NCBI GenBank assembly: GCA_025450095.1
Contig: JANWID010000178.1
Coordinates: 1-9,967 of the forward strand
DNA from: Bacteroidia bacterium
GTDB lineage: Bacteria; Bacteroidota; Bacteroidia; AKYH767-A; OLB10
Length of the DNA stretch: 9,967 bases
Direction of reading: 5' to 3'
Part shown: in pieces, positions 1-6,496 of the stretch
Layout: every line of letters begins with the position of its first letter
Numbering within the stretch: position 1 is the stretch's first letter
Translations under genes and position numbers: made by a program
Notes under the pieces: model-generated
Database searches by the model: none
The model's input: the letters and a program-made list of their open reading frames with translations, nothing else
What the model was told of the DNA's origin: nothing

Positions 1-1533
1 AATCAGTCATTGAATATTAAAGCAGGTACCGATTACAATATTACTGATAAATCCACGATTTCATTCAGTGCTATGTACACCAAAAGCATGCAGGATGGAT
101 CCTCAAACATGTGGTATCATTTTGTCGGTAACAGTATCGCTGCCGACAGTCTCTCATTGCGTGAAACGGATAGTGAGGCGGAAGATGGAGGCCTGGACCT
201 GGACTTGTCGTTCAAGCAATATTTTTCCAAGCCGGGACGTGTGCTATATATCCAGGCAACAGCGTCTGGTTCGCTCGATGATGACGATGATATATATAAA
301 GATCAAAGTTACCTTTCCGAAACTGTTATCAATCCTGCCTGGCCTCCGGATATTCAGCATGATTTTACCCGGGAAGGTGATGATGTTTATACATTTTCAG
401 CTGATTACGAACATCCATTAGGGGAAGATAAAAAGCTGGAGGGTGGCTATAAAAGCACACTGCGTTATATTGATAACGATTTCAACTCGGAGTTCTATAA
501 TCACGCTTCCGGTCAATATGTGAATGATTCTACATTAACCAACCGTTTTGTATATAACGATGGCGTACATGCTATTTATGCTCAGTATAAACAGTCCATC
601 GGAAAATTCGGTATCCAGGCCGGGCTCCGGAACGAATATGCGCAGCGTGAGTCGGAGCTGAAAAATACCGGGGAAGTATCAGCTAAAGATTATTTTTCAC
701 TCTTCCCGAGCCTGTTTATTTCCTGGCGCCCCAACGATAAATGGCAAACCAAGGTAAGTTACAGCCGTCGTATTAACCGTCCGCGCACCGGGCAGTTGAA
801 TCCGTTCGCAACTTATAATGATCCGCTGAACATTAATATGGGTAATCCCGGTCTTGATCCGGAATATACCGACAGCTATGAGCTGGAAGGCAACCGCACT
901 TTTAACAAATGGAGTATCACCGCGACACTGTATTACCGTTATACGCATGACCCGATACAACGTTACCGCACATACGATGCGAGCACTGGAATTGCTACCG
1001 TAACATATGAAAACATCAACAGCTCGGAGAATATCGGATTGGAGCTGATCATTAATGGAAATTTATTCAAATGGTGGAGCATTACTTTGAGCTCTAATTT
1101 TTACCAGAATACCATAGATGCCTCCAACCTGGAAACCGATCTCGGTTCTTCTGATATTTCAGTTTCTTCAAGAATTTTCACCACGGTAAAACTCCCTTAC
1201 AAGTTCGAATTCCAGCTTTCTTACTCTTACCGCGCTCCGTTTGAAGTGCCACAGGGAATGATGCAGACCATGCAAATGACCAACCTGGCGCTAAGCAAAA
1301 AGTTGCTTAAAGATAAAATGACAGTTACCTTCAGGGTAGTCGATCCTTTTGATAATCAAAAATTCGCGATGGATCTGACCGGTCCCGATTACATCCAGGA
1401 ATTTGAGCGTCGACGCGATACCCGTACTTTTACACTGGGGGTTAACTGGCGATTCGGCGAATTGAAAGATCGCGACGCCCGACAGAAGAGGGAACAACAG
1501 CCGTCACGGGAAGAAATGGATATGGGGATGTAA
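1..1533 (+). CDS. TonB-dependent receptor / outer-membrane beta-barrel family protein, C-terminal part (5' truncated by window edge)
   Basis: The reading frame is open from base 1 and ends at TAA 1531-1533, so 510 residues of a longer protein are visible. The start codon, the signal peptide and any plug or carboxypeptidase-like domain lie outside the window. The visible part is rich in alternating aromatic and polar residues, as in beta-strands of a barrel. It contains the family-typical block RRINRPRTGQLNPFATYND followed shortly by GNPGLDPEYTDSYELE (about residues 258-297 of the visible part). This is characteristic of the Bacteroidota outer_membrane_beta-barrel family (PF14905-type, related to TonB-dependent receptors). 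The last strand ends LGVNWRFGEL, followed by a charged tail (KDRDARQKREQQ...) ending in EEMDMGM, also common in this family. The likely role is an outer-membrane receptor or transporter; the substrate cannot be inferred. No clear terminator follows before the next promoter. Confidence 0.9.
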   Translation, partial: NQSLNIKAGTDYNITDKSTISFSAMYTKSMQDGSSNMWYHFVGNSIAADSLSLRETDSEAEDGGLDLDLSFKQYFSKPGRVLYIQATASGSLDDDDDIYKDQSYLSETVINPAWPPDIQHDFTREGDDVYTFSADYEHPLGEDKKLEGGYKSTLRYIDNDFNSEFYNHASGQYVNDSTLTNRFVYNDGVHAIYAQYKQSIGKFGIQAGLRNEYAQRESELKNTGEVSAKDYFSLFPSLFISWRPNDKWQTKVSYSRRINRPRTGQLNPFATYNDPLNINMGNPGLDPEYTDSYELEGNRTFNKWSITATLYYRYTHDPIQRYRTYDASTGIATVTYENINSSENIGLELIINGNLFKWWSITLSSNFYQNTIDASNLETDLGSSDISVSSRIFTTVKLPYKFEFQLSYSYRAPFEVPQGMMQTMQMTNLALSKKLLKDKMTVTFRVVDPFDNQKFAMDLTGPDYIQEFERRRDTRTFTLGVNWRFGELKDRDARQKREQQPSREEMDMGM

Positions 1534-1574
1534 GAATTTATCTACAGGTGAGACTGGTTTTATTTATCATCTGA

Positions 1575-1605
1575 TTTGTTTTTTGGGACTGTTTCTTTAC
1601 ATTTG
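1575..1605 (+). promoter_or_regulatory. Bacteroidota-type sigma-ABfr promoter
   Basis: TTTG at 1575-1578 is followed, after exactly 19 nt, by TACATTTG at 1598-1605. This matches the Bacteroidota consensus of a -33 TTTG and a -7 TAnnTTTG box. Transcription would start near 1612, giving a leader of about 20 nt before the ATG at 1631. The promoter probably drives the tandem paralogue pair 1631-4706. Confidence 0.75.
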
Positions 1606-1630
1606 TAATTGAACAAAAAATCATCATTCT

Positions 1631-3133
1631 ATGAATCTCCGTTACATATTTACTTTAATCTTCTTTTCAGGATTTTTATCTCTGCAGGCACAGAACCTGG
1701 TCATTACAAATAATCTGACCGCTCAACAACTGGCTGATGCGCTTACCGGGCCGGGAATAAATGATTCTAACGCAACGGGGCAATTAGATTCTGCAGGGAC
1801 CGGAATTTTTATAAACAACGGAGTTGCCGGATTCACGCTGACTGGCGGAATTATACTTTCAACCGGAGAAGTAGGTTATGGAATGGCACCCGCTTCCTAT
1901 CATCATTCAACAGACTTAGGTTTGCCAGGTGACCCACAACTGGATGCAATTGTTATGACTTCACTAACTGAGGATGCTGAAGTACTTGAATTCGATTTTT
2001 CAGCAGGAAATGACTCTGTGGAATTCAATTTCATGTTTGCATCTGAGGAATATAACGATTATGTAAATACAAGTTTCAATGATGTATTTGCATTTTTTAT
2101 TACCGGACCTGGTTATTCGCCGAATACTAATGTCGCCTTATTGCCCGGCACATCTACTCCAATTTCAATTAACAATGTGAATAATGGTCTTTCTTCAGGT
2201 ACATCGGCAGGTCCATGTGAGAATTGCAGTTATTATATTGACAATGTAGGGACCAACGCCATTGATATGTGTTATGATGGCTTTACGACAGTAATCAATA
2301 TCAAATTCCCTGTATGGCCATGTTCTGATTATCATTTTAAAATTGCAATTGCAGATGTTGCTGATGGAGTATTCGATTCGGCTGTTTTGCTTGAAGAAAA
2401 CAGTTTTATCCCTTGCCCCAGTATGCAGGCAACACAACATGGATTACCGGTTAATACAGTTACAATCTGTAATGGTGGTAGTGCTACACTCACTGCTCCG
2501 CAAGGAGTAACTTATAACTGGACTACTGGTGAAACTACGCAATCAATAATAGTTACGCAGCCGGGCACCTATGGATTTACAATTACCAACCCTGCCCTGC
2601 CCAGTTGTTTTGCATTTTCCGATATCATTACAGTTATTCAGGCTGGTGTAATTCAAACACCTGTTATTATTCAGAATAACAATTTACTTGAAGCTCCGAA
2701 TGTTATTCCTGGTCCCGGGATTACATATCAATGGTACCAGGATGGTTTACCAATCAATGGCGCAACTCAAAGCACCCTTACCATCCTGGCCAACGGATGT
2801 TATACTCTTACAATTTTTGAAGGAACCTGCGAAAGTACTTCGAATGAAATCTGCATAACGAATACTTCGCTTTATGAATTAAATGCGAACTCGATCAGTG
2901 TGTATCCTCATCCCGTTACAGATATTTCGATCATTGAAACGCCTTTTACAGAAGGGTCTGTCACTACTTTAAAGCTGAAGGATATAAACGGAAGGGGAAT
3001 TTATTCTGTTTCTGAAGTACAAATCGGTCAATTGAAAATTGAAAAAGGAAACCTGCGTCCAGGAATTTACCTGTTGGAAATTTCCAATAATAATTACCAG
3101 GGAATACTGACCCGTAAACTCATTATTCAATAA
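1631..3133 (+). CDS. Choice-of-anchor L domain protein with T9SS sorting domain (paralogue A)
   Basis: This is a 500-residue secreted protein. Residues 1-21 form a signal peptide (a hydrophobic core then LQAQ), supporting the ATG at 1631, which lies about 20 nt after a good promoter's expected start site. Residues about 22-260 match the choice-of-anchor L domain: an INDSNATGQ-like segment, GTGIFINNG, a GLPGDP loop and the hallmark FASEEYNDY at 136-144 followed by FAFFITGPGY. Cysteines in GPCENC (196, 199) and WPCS (231) are shared with the next gene. Two Ig-like segments follow (about 275-335 and 341-410), the first with the pattern TYNWTTGETTQSI. Residues about 421-500 are a T9SS type A sorting domain (SISVYPHPV ... 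GIYLLEI ... RKLIIQ), with YPHP instead of the usual YPNP. It is expected to cross the outer membrane by the T9SS and be released or surface-anchored. The molecular function is unknown; an adhesin or matrix role is inferred. It is probably co-transcribed with the gene at 3201. Confidence 0.9.
   Translation: MNLRYIFTLIFFSGFLSLQAQNLVITNNLTAQQLADALTGPGINDSNATGQLDSAGTGIFINNGVAGFTLTGGIILSTGEVGYGMAPASYHHSTDLGLPGDPQLDAIVMTSLTEDAEVLEFDFSAGNDSVEFNFMFASEEYNDYVNTSFNDVFAFFITGPGYSPNTNVALLPGTSTPISINNVNNGLSSGTSAGPCENCSYYIDNVGTNAIDMCYDGFTTVINIKFPVWPCSDYHFKIAIADVADGVFDSAVLLEENSFIPCPSMQATQHGLPVNTVTICNGGSATLTAPQGVTYNWTTGETTQSIIVTQPGTYGFTITNPALPSCFAFSDIITVIQAGVIQTPVIIQNNNLLEAPNVIPGPGITYQWYQDGLPINGATQSTLTILANGCYTLTIFEGTCESTSNEICITNTSLYELNANSISVYPHPVTDISIIETPFTEGSVTTLKLKDINGRGIYSVSEVQIGQLKIEKGNLRPGIYLLEISNNNYQGILTRKLIIQ
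2813..2847 (+). repeat. 35-nt perfect repeat shared with the paralogous gene (copy 1)
   Basis: These 35 bases are identical to 4386-4420 in the neighbouring paralogue, including every third codon position. Both copies encode the IFEGTCESTSNE segment just before the sorting domain. The flanking coding DNA of the two genes is clearly diverged. Confidence 0.9.
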
Positions 3134-3140
3134 TTCGTTC

Positions 3141-3182
3141 TTTTCCACCAGCGGGAACTTTCTTTTTCACCAGAGGGAAAAG
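3141..3182 (+). repeat. Two imperfect 17-nt direct repeats with hairpin potential in the intergenic leader
   Basis: TTTTCCACCAGCGGGAA at 3141-3157 recurs at 3163-3179 as TTTTTCACCAGAGGGAA, with two mismatches and a 22-nt period. The second copy can fold: CTTTTTC (3162-3168) pairs with GGAAAAG (3176-3182) through one G-U, with a 7-nt loop. The hairpin ends 18 nt before the ATG at 3201. It fills most of the 67-bp gap between the two paralogues and could modulate translation or mark an mRNA processing site. No known element was recognised. Confidence 0.55.
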
Positions 3183-3200
3183 GTATCAAAAACTTTTACC

Positions 3201-4706
3201 ATGAATAAACCTGTATTTTTATTTACTTTTTTCTCAATTGTTTTATTTAAGGCAGCATTTTCACAGCCATTTACTGTTACTACCCTGCAAACACCCCAAC
3301 AACTGGTTACAAATCTGACTGGACCTGGCGTCAGTACATCCAATGTTTCTGGTCAATACCATCCGTCGGGAGCTGGTGTTTTTATTAATAATGGTGTGCA
3401 GGGTTTCACCATTCCTTCAGGCACCCTATTAGTTACCGGCTCAGCTCTTAGTATGAATTCACCAGCTTCGTATCAAAATTCAAATTTTCTTGGACTGCCG
3501 GGTGACCCTGATATCGACAGCTTAATAATTAATACTTCTGCTGATGCTGCAATACTTGAATTCGATTTTCAGGCATCAAGCGATTCTGTTGAATTGATAA
3601 TTGTTTTTGCATCTGAAGAGTACAATGACTATTCACCCTCTGTTCACGATGATATTTTTGCTGCATTTATTACAGGTCCCGGATATTCATCCAGTACAAA
3701 TGTTGCGGTTATTCCCGGAACAACAATTCCTATTTCAGTAAACAATATCAATAATGGAACTTCATCAGGTACATCCATTGGCCCATGTACGAACTGTACT
3801 TATTACATTGATAATGTTAATACAAGTGCAATTGATCTGAGCTTTGACGGTTTTACAATTCCTATCCATTTAAAATTTCCGGTTTGGCCCTGCTCCTATT
3901 ACCATATGAAATTAGCAGTTGCAGATGTTTGGCTAGGTGGATTTGATTCTGCCGTTATGATTGAAGAAAACAGTTTTAAACCTTCACCAGGTGGAATGCA
4001 GATTTTTCACAATGGTGTCACCGTTAATGGAACATTAACCATTTGTGCAGGAGGAAATATTACGCTAACAGCCCCAATGGCACCGAACTATTCCTGGAAC
4101 ACCGGGGATACAACACAGAGCATTCTGGTAACACAACCTGGAACTTACAGTTTTTTATCTACTGATAATGCTTCATCTTGTTTTGCTTATTCAGATATAG
4201 TTACTATAATTCAAGGTGGTAATATTCAAACTCCTGTAATTGTACAAAATAACACAATCCTTGAAGCGCCTAATGTGATTCCTTCTCCAAACATGACTTG
4301 GCAATGGAATCTAAATGGTGTTGCTATCCCTGGTGCTATACAAAGCACATACACGTTTACTGCTAATGGCTGCTATACAGTAACTATTTTTGAAGGAACC
4401 TGCGAAAGTACTTCGAATGAGATTTGTGTTACTAATACATCTTTATATGAATTGCAGGCCGGCTCCATAAACATATATCCTCACCCCGTTATTAATACTT
4501 CTGTTATTGAAACGCCTTTTGCGGAAGGATCGCTCACTACACTGAAGTTGAAAGACATCAGCGGAAGAGAAGTGATGGCTGTTCGTGAAATACAGCAAAC
4601 TCAATTACAGCTTGAAAAGGGTTCACTTCGTACCGGAATTTATTTCCTTGAAATCTCGAACAGTGAATACCAGGGCATGATTGTGCGGAAAATTTTAATT
4701 CAGTAG
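3201..4706 (+). CDS. Choice-of-anchor L domain protein with T9SS sorting domain (paralogue B)
   Basis: This 501-residue protein is the tandem paralogue of the gene at 1631 and aligns with it almost without gaps. Residues 1-21 are a signal peptide ending AFSQ. The choice-of-anchor L domain spans about 22-260, with GAGVFINNG, GLPGDP, FASEEYNDY (136-144), FAAFITGPGY and GPCTNCTYYIDN. Ig-like segments lie at about 276-335 (YSWNTGDTTQSI) and 342-411. A T9SS type A sorting domain covers about 422-501 (SINIYPHPV ... GIYFLEIS ... RKILIQ). As in paralogue A, YPHP replaces YPNP. Cysteines 196, 199 and 231 are shared with paralogue A, while C214 and C262 of A are absent here, so only the shared ones are likely structural. 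The gap after paralogue A is 67 bp without a strong terminator or promoter, which suggests one transcript ending at the terminator 4740-4766. A surface or adhesin-like role is inferred; the ligand is unknown. Confidence 0.9.
   Translation: MNKPVFLFTFFSIVLFKAAFSQPFTVTTLQTPQQLVTNLTGPGVSTSNVSGQYHPSGAGVFINNGVQGFTIPSGTLLVTGSALSMNSPASYQNSNFLGLPGDPDIDSLIINTSADAAILEFDFQASSDSVELIIVFASEEYNDYSPSVHDDIFAAFITGPGYSSSTNVAVIPGTTIPISVNNINNGTSSGTSIGPCTNCTYYIDNVNTSAIDLSFDGFTIPIHLKFPVWPCSYYHMKLAVADVWLGGFDSAVMIEENSFKPSPGGMQIFHNGVTVNGTLTICAGGNITLTAPMAPNYSWNTGDTTQSILVTQPGTYSFLSTDNASSCFAYSDIVTIIQGGNIQTPVIVQNNTILEAPNVIPSPNMTWQWNLNGVAIPGAIQSTYTFTANGCYTVTIFEGTCESTSNEICVTNTSLYELQAGSINIYPHPVINTSVIETPFAEGSLTTLKLKDISGREVMAVREIQQTQLQLEKGSLRTGIYFLEISNSEYQGMIVRKILIQ
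4386..4420 (+). repeat. 35-nt perfect repeat shared with the paralogous gene (copy 2)
   Basis: Identical to 2813-2847 in paralogue A. It lies at the junction between the second Ig-like segment and the sorting domain. Confidence 0.9.
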
Positions 4707-4713
4707 AATTCTA

Positions 4714-4728
4714 TTTACATTTTGTAAA
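4714..4728. repeat. Short perfect inverted repeat after paralogue B
   Basis: TTTACA (4714-4719) and TGTAAA (4723-4728) form a perfect 6-bp inverted repeat with a 3-nt spacer, 8 bp after the stop codon of paralogue B. It lies just upstream of the terminator hairpin. It may be only an AT-rich 3' UTR hairpin; a protein-binding role cannot be judged. Confidence 0.35.
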
Positions 4729-4739
4729 AGATATACGAC

Positions 4740-4766
4740 AAGCAGGAAAATCTTCCTGCTTTTTTT
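4740..4766 (+). terminator. Intrinsic terminator after the paralogue pair
   Basis: AGCAGGAA (4741-4748) pairs perfectly with TTCCTGCT (4753-4760) across a 4-nt AATC loop, extended by A4740-T4761. A run of T from 4760 to 4766 follows. It sits 33 bp after the stop codon at 4706 and closes the 1631-4706 transcription unit. Confidence 0.85.
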
Positions 4767-4810
4767 CATGATTTAGCGCAAATTTTTTCCCCCACGGACT
4801 TTTTTGTACT

Positions 4811-4818
4811 TAATTTTG
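4811..4818 (+). promoter_or_regulatory. Probable -7 box of the promoter for 4869-6161
   Basis: TAATTTTG at 4811-4818 matches TAnnTTTG. It lies after the terminator and 50 bp before the ATG at 4869. No TTTG is present at the expected -33 position, so the promoter is incomplete by this consensus, but placement between a terminator and a new gene supports it. Confidence 0.5.
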
Positions 4819-4838
4819 CAGCGTATAATTACTTGATA

Positions 4839-4852
4839 TAGAATAAATTCTA
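4839..4852. promoter_or_regulatory. Palindrome in the leader of 4869-6161
   Basis: TAGAAT-AA-ATTCTA forms a perfect 6-bp inverted repeat with a 2-nt centre, ending 16 bp before the start codon and downstream of the predicted -7 box. The spacing would suit a dimeric regulator, but the sequence is AT-rich and chance is a real alternative. Confidence 0.25.
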
Positions 4853-4868
4853 CAAAACAAAAAATTAA

Positions 4869-6161
4869 ATGAAAAAATTATTTATCATCATGCTTGTGCT
4901 TGGAAGTTTAATCACCAATGTAAAGGCGCAAGTTTGGCAAACAGTAGTATCTGATGGATTTGAATATACCGGTACCTGTCCGTATCTCATTCCGAATACC
5001 GTATGGCATTACACACCACAAACATTTGCTGTTTATTCAGGCAATACATCGCTATATATGAATTTTCAGGATTGTAACGGCGGAAGCGGAACTTGTGCAG
5101 GAGACCTTGTATTCCGTCGTGGCTTCAGTGTATGCAGAAATCAACCGCTTCGTTTTGGAGCAATGCTGACCACTTCATTTGCAGGAACTCAATGCAACGT
5201 ACGGATTGAGATCAGAGACGGAAACGGAACAGTACTGGATAACCAGGCAAGCATTCCCGCAAACTATGCGCCTAGTTGGTCACAGTACCAGTCTGCCGTT
5301 GTTACTCCTGTTTCTGACTCTGTTGTTTTCTTTTTGTATACCAATGTAGGTGGCAGCCCTGGAAATGATCTTTCGATGGATGATTTCCTGCTCGAAAAAA
5401 CAGATGGTTATCAGAACAGCACAGTAACCGGTAATGTTTGTACTGAACCTGCTGCAACTAATCTCTATTCGCAGATTCCAGGAATGAATGATTTTACAGG
5501 TACATGGTCAGGACCCTCGACACTGACAGGTGGTTATCTCGGAACATATACTAATGGTGTAAATACTGTTGGCACCTATGTATATGAAAACCATGGATTC
5601 GGTTTTCTTCCCGGATGCCCGATGGCATATGATTCTGTAGTTGTACAAGTGGCACCTTCACCAACAATTAACCTGGGAACCGATACAACACTTTGCACAA
5701 CACAGTCATTTTTATTGTCAGCCGGTAATACACCGGGATATACTTATGTTTGGAACAATGGTGTAACCGGACCCAATGTACTGGTGTTCACTACAAGCCA
5801 GGTTGCAGTTACAAATACATACAGCGTTACCGTAACCAATGCTGCCGGTTGTATGAGTCATGATACACTGCTTGCAAACTTTGTTATTTGCACAGGTATC
5901 GGCGAAAACATAATGGAAAACCAGATTTCCCTGTATCCCAATCCTTCTAACGGTATTGTATATGTGAATAATAGCTCGGCTCTGAATGGTGATGTTTATT
6001 ATTCAGTGATCAATACACTTGGAGAAACTATTTCCCGTGGAACTCTGGTGCCCGGCACCATTACATTGCCGATGCCATCAACCGCAAACGGTGTTTACTG
6101 GTTCCGTGTCTGGAACGAAGAAGGTACTCTGGGCGCAAAAAGATTTGTAATTACACCGTAA
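4869..6161 (+). CDS. Secreted beta-sandwich / Ig-like protein with T9SS sorting domain
   Basis: This is a 430-residue protein with a signal peptide at 1-21 (MKKLFIIMLV..., cleavage near VKAQ), which fixes the start at 4869 in an A-rich, Shine-Dalgarno-free context. Residues about 22-178 look like a jelly-roll beta-sandwich of the lectin/MAM/carbohydrate-binding kind: it opens with VSDGFEYTG, has several cysteines (37, 69, 76, 89, 109) and closes with NDLSMDDFLLEKT, a frequent ending in such domains. Residues about 185-260 are of uncertain fold. Residues about 262-340 resemble an Ig/PKD-like domain (TINLGTDTTLC ... YTYVWNNGVTG ... TYSVTVTNAAGC). Residues about 350-430 are a T9SS type A sorting domain with the canonical SLYPNPSNG and the ending GVYWFRVW ... 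KRFVITP. It is expected to be exported to the cell surface or medium. Glycan or matrix binding is only inferred from the fold. It appears to be a separate transcription unit from the paralogues upstream. Confidence 0.85.
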   Translation: MKKLFIIMLVLGSLITNVKAQVWQTVVSDGFEYTGTCPYLIPNTVWHYTPQTFAVYSGNTSLYMNFQDCNGGSGTCAGDLVFRRGFSVCRNQPLRFGAMLTTSFAGTQCNVRIEIRDGNGTVLDNQASIPANYAPSWSQYQSAVVTPVSDSVVFFLYTNVGGSPGNDLSMDDFLLEKTDGYQNSTVTGNVCTEPAATNLYSQIPGMNDFTGTWSGPSTLTGGYLGTYTNGVNTVGTYVYENHGFGFLPGCPMAYDSVVVQVAPSPTINLGTDTTLCTTQSFLLSAGNTPGYTYVWNNGVTGPNVLVFTTSQVAVTNTYSVTVTNAAGCMSHDTLLANFVICTGIGENIMENQISLYPNPSNGIVYVNNSSALNGDVYYSVINTLGETISRGTLVPGTITLPMPSTANGVYWFRVWNEEGTLGAKRFVITP

Positions 6162-6178
6162 TTCAAGGGTACTTCAAA

Positions 6179-6219
6179 ATTTAGAATCAGTATAAATAAT
6201 TTAGAAATCGCTGTAAATA
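6179..6219 (+). repeat. Imperfect tandem repeat of about 20 nt
   Basis: ATTTAGAATCAGTATAAATA (6179-6198) is followed directly by ATTTAGAAATCGCTGTAAATA with one character of slip (6199-6219). The two units share about 17 positions, with three substitutions and one single-base insertion. It lies 17 bp after the stop codon at 6161. Confidence 0.55.
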
Positions 6220-6277
6220 AGCACAATTGATGAATGTATTAACATGTAGATTTCAAATTGTTGAAAAAAAGCATTAC

Positions 6278-6297
6278 TTGTAGAAAATCGTCTACAA
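6278..6297. repeat. Perfect 7-bp hairpin in the intergenic region
   Basis: TTGTAGA (6278-6284) and TCTACAA (6291-6297) are exact reverse complements around a 6-nt AAATCG loop. No T-run follows on the plus strand, so it is not a classical terminator. It may stabilise the 3' end of the upstream mRNA or act as an operator. Confidence 0.5.
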
Positions 6298-6317
6298 CCT
6301 TTTGAAATACAGTACCT

Positions 6318-6325
6318 TATTTTTG
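6318..6325 (+). promoter_or_regulatory. Candidate -7 box (TATTTTTG) for a short RNA or a long leader
   Basis: TATTTTTG matches TAnnTTTG. The nearest upstream TTTG (6301-6304) is only 13 nt away rather than about 19, so the -33 element is poorly placed. If used, transcription would start near 6332. It would give either a roughly 90-nt RNA ending at the terminator 6390-6422 or a leader of about 165 nt for the gene at 6497. Confidence 0.3.
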
Positions 6326-6331
6326 AAGACA

Positions 6332-6422
6332 TCAAGCAGAAAAAACTAAGCAGCGGCTTATAAAAATATTGTGAATTAGGGTTTTTCTCAATCCGGGGGT
6401 TTCAAAGCCTCCGGATTTTTTT
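6332..6422 (+). ncRNA. Hypothetical short RNA or riboregulatory leader upstream of the haem-copper enzyme
   Basis: The stretch has a layout seen in small regulatory RNAs: a -7-like box just upstream, a small hairpin TAAGC/GCTTA with a 4-nt loop (6347-6360), an unstructured-looking stretch containing ATTGTGAATTAGGG (6368-6381), then a strong intrinsic terminator (6390-6422). The 14-nt stretch is the exact reverse complement of 6481-6494, just before the next start codon. No known RNA family was recognised and the promoter is weak. It could instead be the 3' UTR of the gene ending at 6161. Confidence 0.3.
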
Positions 6423-6494
6423 GTCCCATTGCTGTCGAATCCGTCCCCCGCTTTCCAGGATTAATAGCTAACTTTAAATTCCCTAATTCACAAT
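6368..6494 (+). promoter_or_regulatory. Long-range 14-nt perfect inverted repeat reaching the start codon of the haem-copper gene
   Basis: ATTGTGAATTAGGG (6368-6381) and CCCTAATTCACAAT (6481-6494) are exact reverse complements separated by 99 nt. The second arm ends 2 nt before the ATG at 6497. It therefore covers where the ribosome binds. In one RNA the arms would form a long stem closing over the terminator hairpin; as separate RNAs the first could block translation of the second. Confidence 0.6.
6390..6422 (+). terminator. Strong intrinsic terminator
   Basis: AATCCGG (6390-6396) pairs with CCGGATT (6411-6417). The stem can extend inward through GGG with CCT (one G-U), and a T-run from 6416 to 6422 follows. 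It ends either the transcript of 4869-6161 (a long 3' UTR of about 230 nt) or a short RNA started near 6332. The 3' arm element CGGATT (6412-6417) could alternatively pair with AATCCG at 6438-6443. Confidence 0.8.
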
Positions 6495-6496
6495 CC

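Larger units (their letters stand above)
6162..6496. other. 335-bp region without a gene: hairpins, tandem repeat, terminator and leader of the haem-copper enzyme
   Basis: No convincing protein-coding frame was found here. In order it holds an imperfect tandem repeat (6179-6219), a hairpin TTTCAA/TTGAAA (6251-6266), a hairpin TTGTAGA/TCTACAA (6278-6297), a -7-like box (6318-6325), a hairpin TAAGC/GCTTA (6347-6360), the first arm of a 14-nt long-range inverted repeat (6368-6381), a strong terminator (6390-6422) and the second arm (6481-6494) next to the ATG at 6497. No tRNA or known riboswitch was recognised. Confidence 0.7.

Noticed and set aside
697..960. 87-codon minus-strand open frame
   Set aside because: It is opposite the most conserved receptor block (the LNPF ... 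GNPGLDPEY region) and has no recognisable domain.
2195..2440. 81-codon minus-strand open frame
   Set aside because: It is antisense to the choice-of-anchor L domain of paralogue A and shows no signal of its own.
6251..6266. Hairpin TTTCAA/TTGAAA as a terminator
   Set aside because: On the plus strand it is followed by A and not T, and the stem is weak and AT-rich.
6469..6476. TAACTTTA as a promoter -7 box for the haem-copper gene
   Set aside because: It misses the final G of TAnnTTTG, has a C-rich -33 region without TTTG, and would leave a very short leader. It remains possible but is not supported enough to list.
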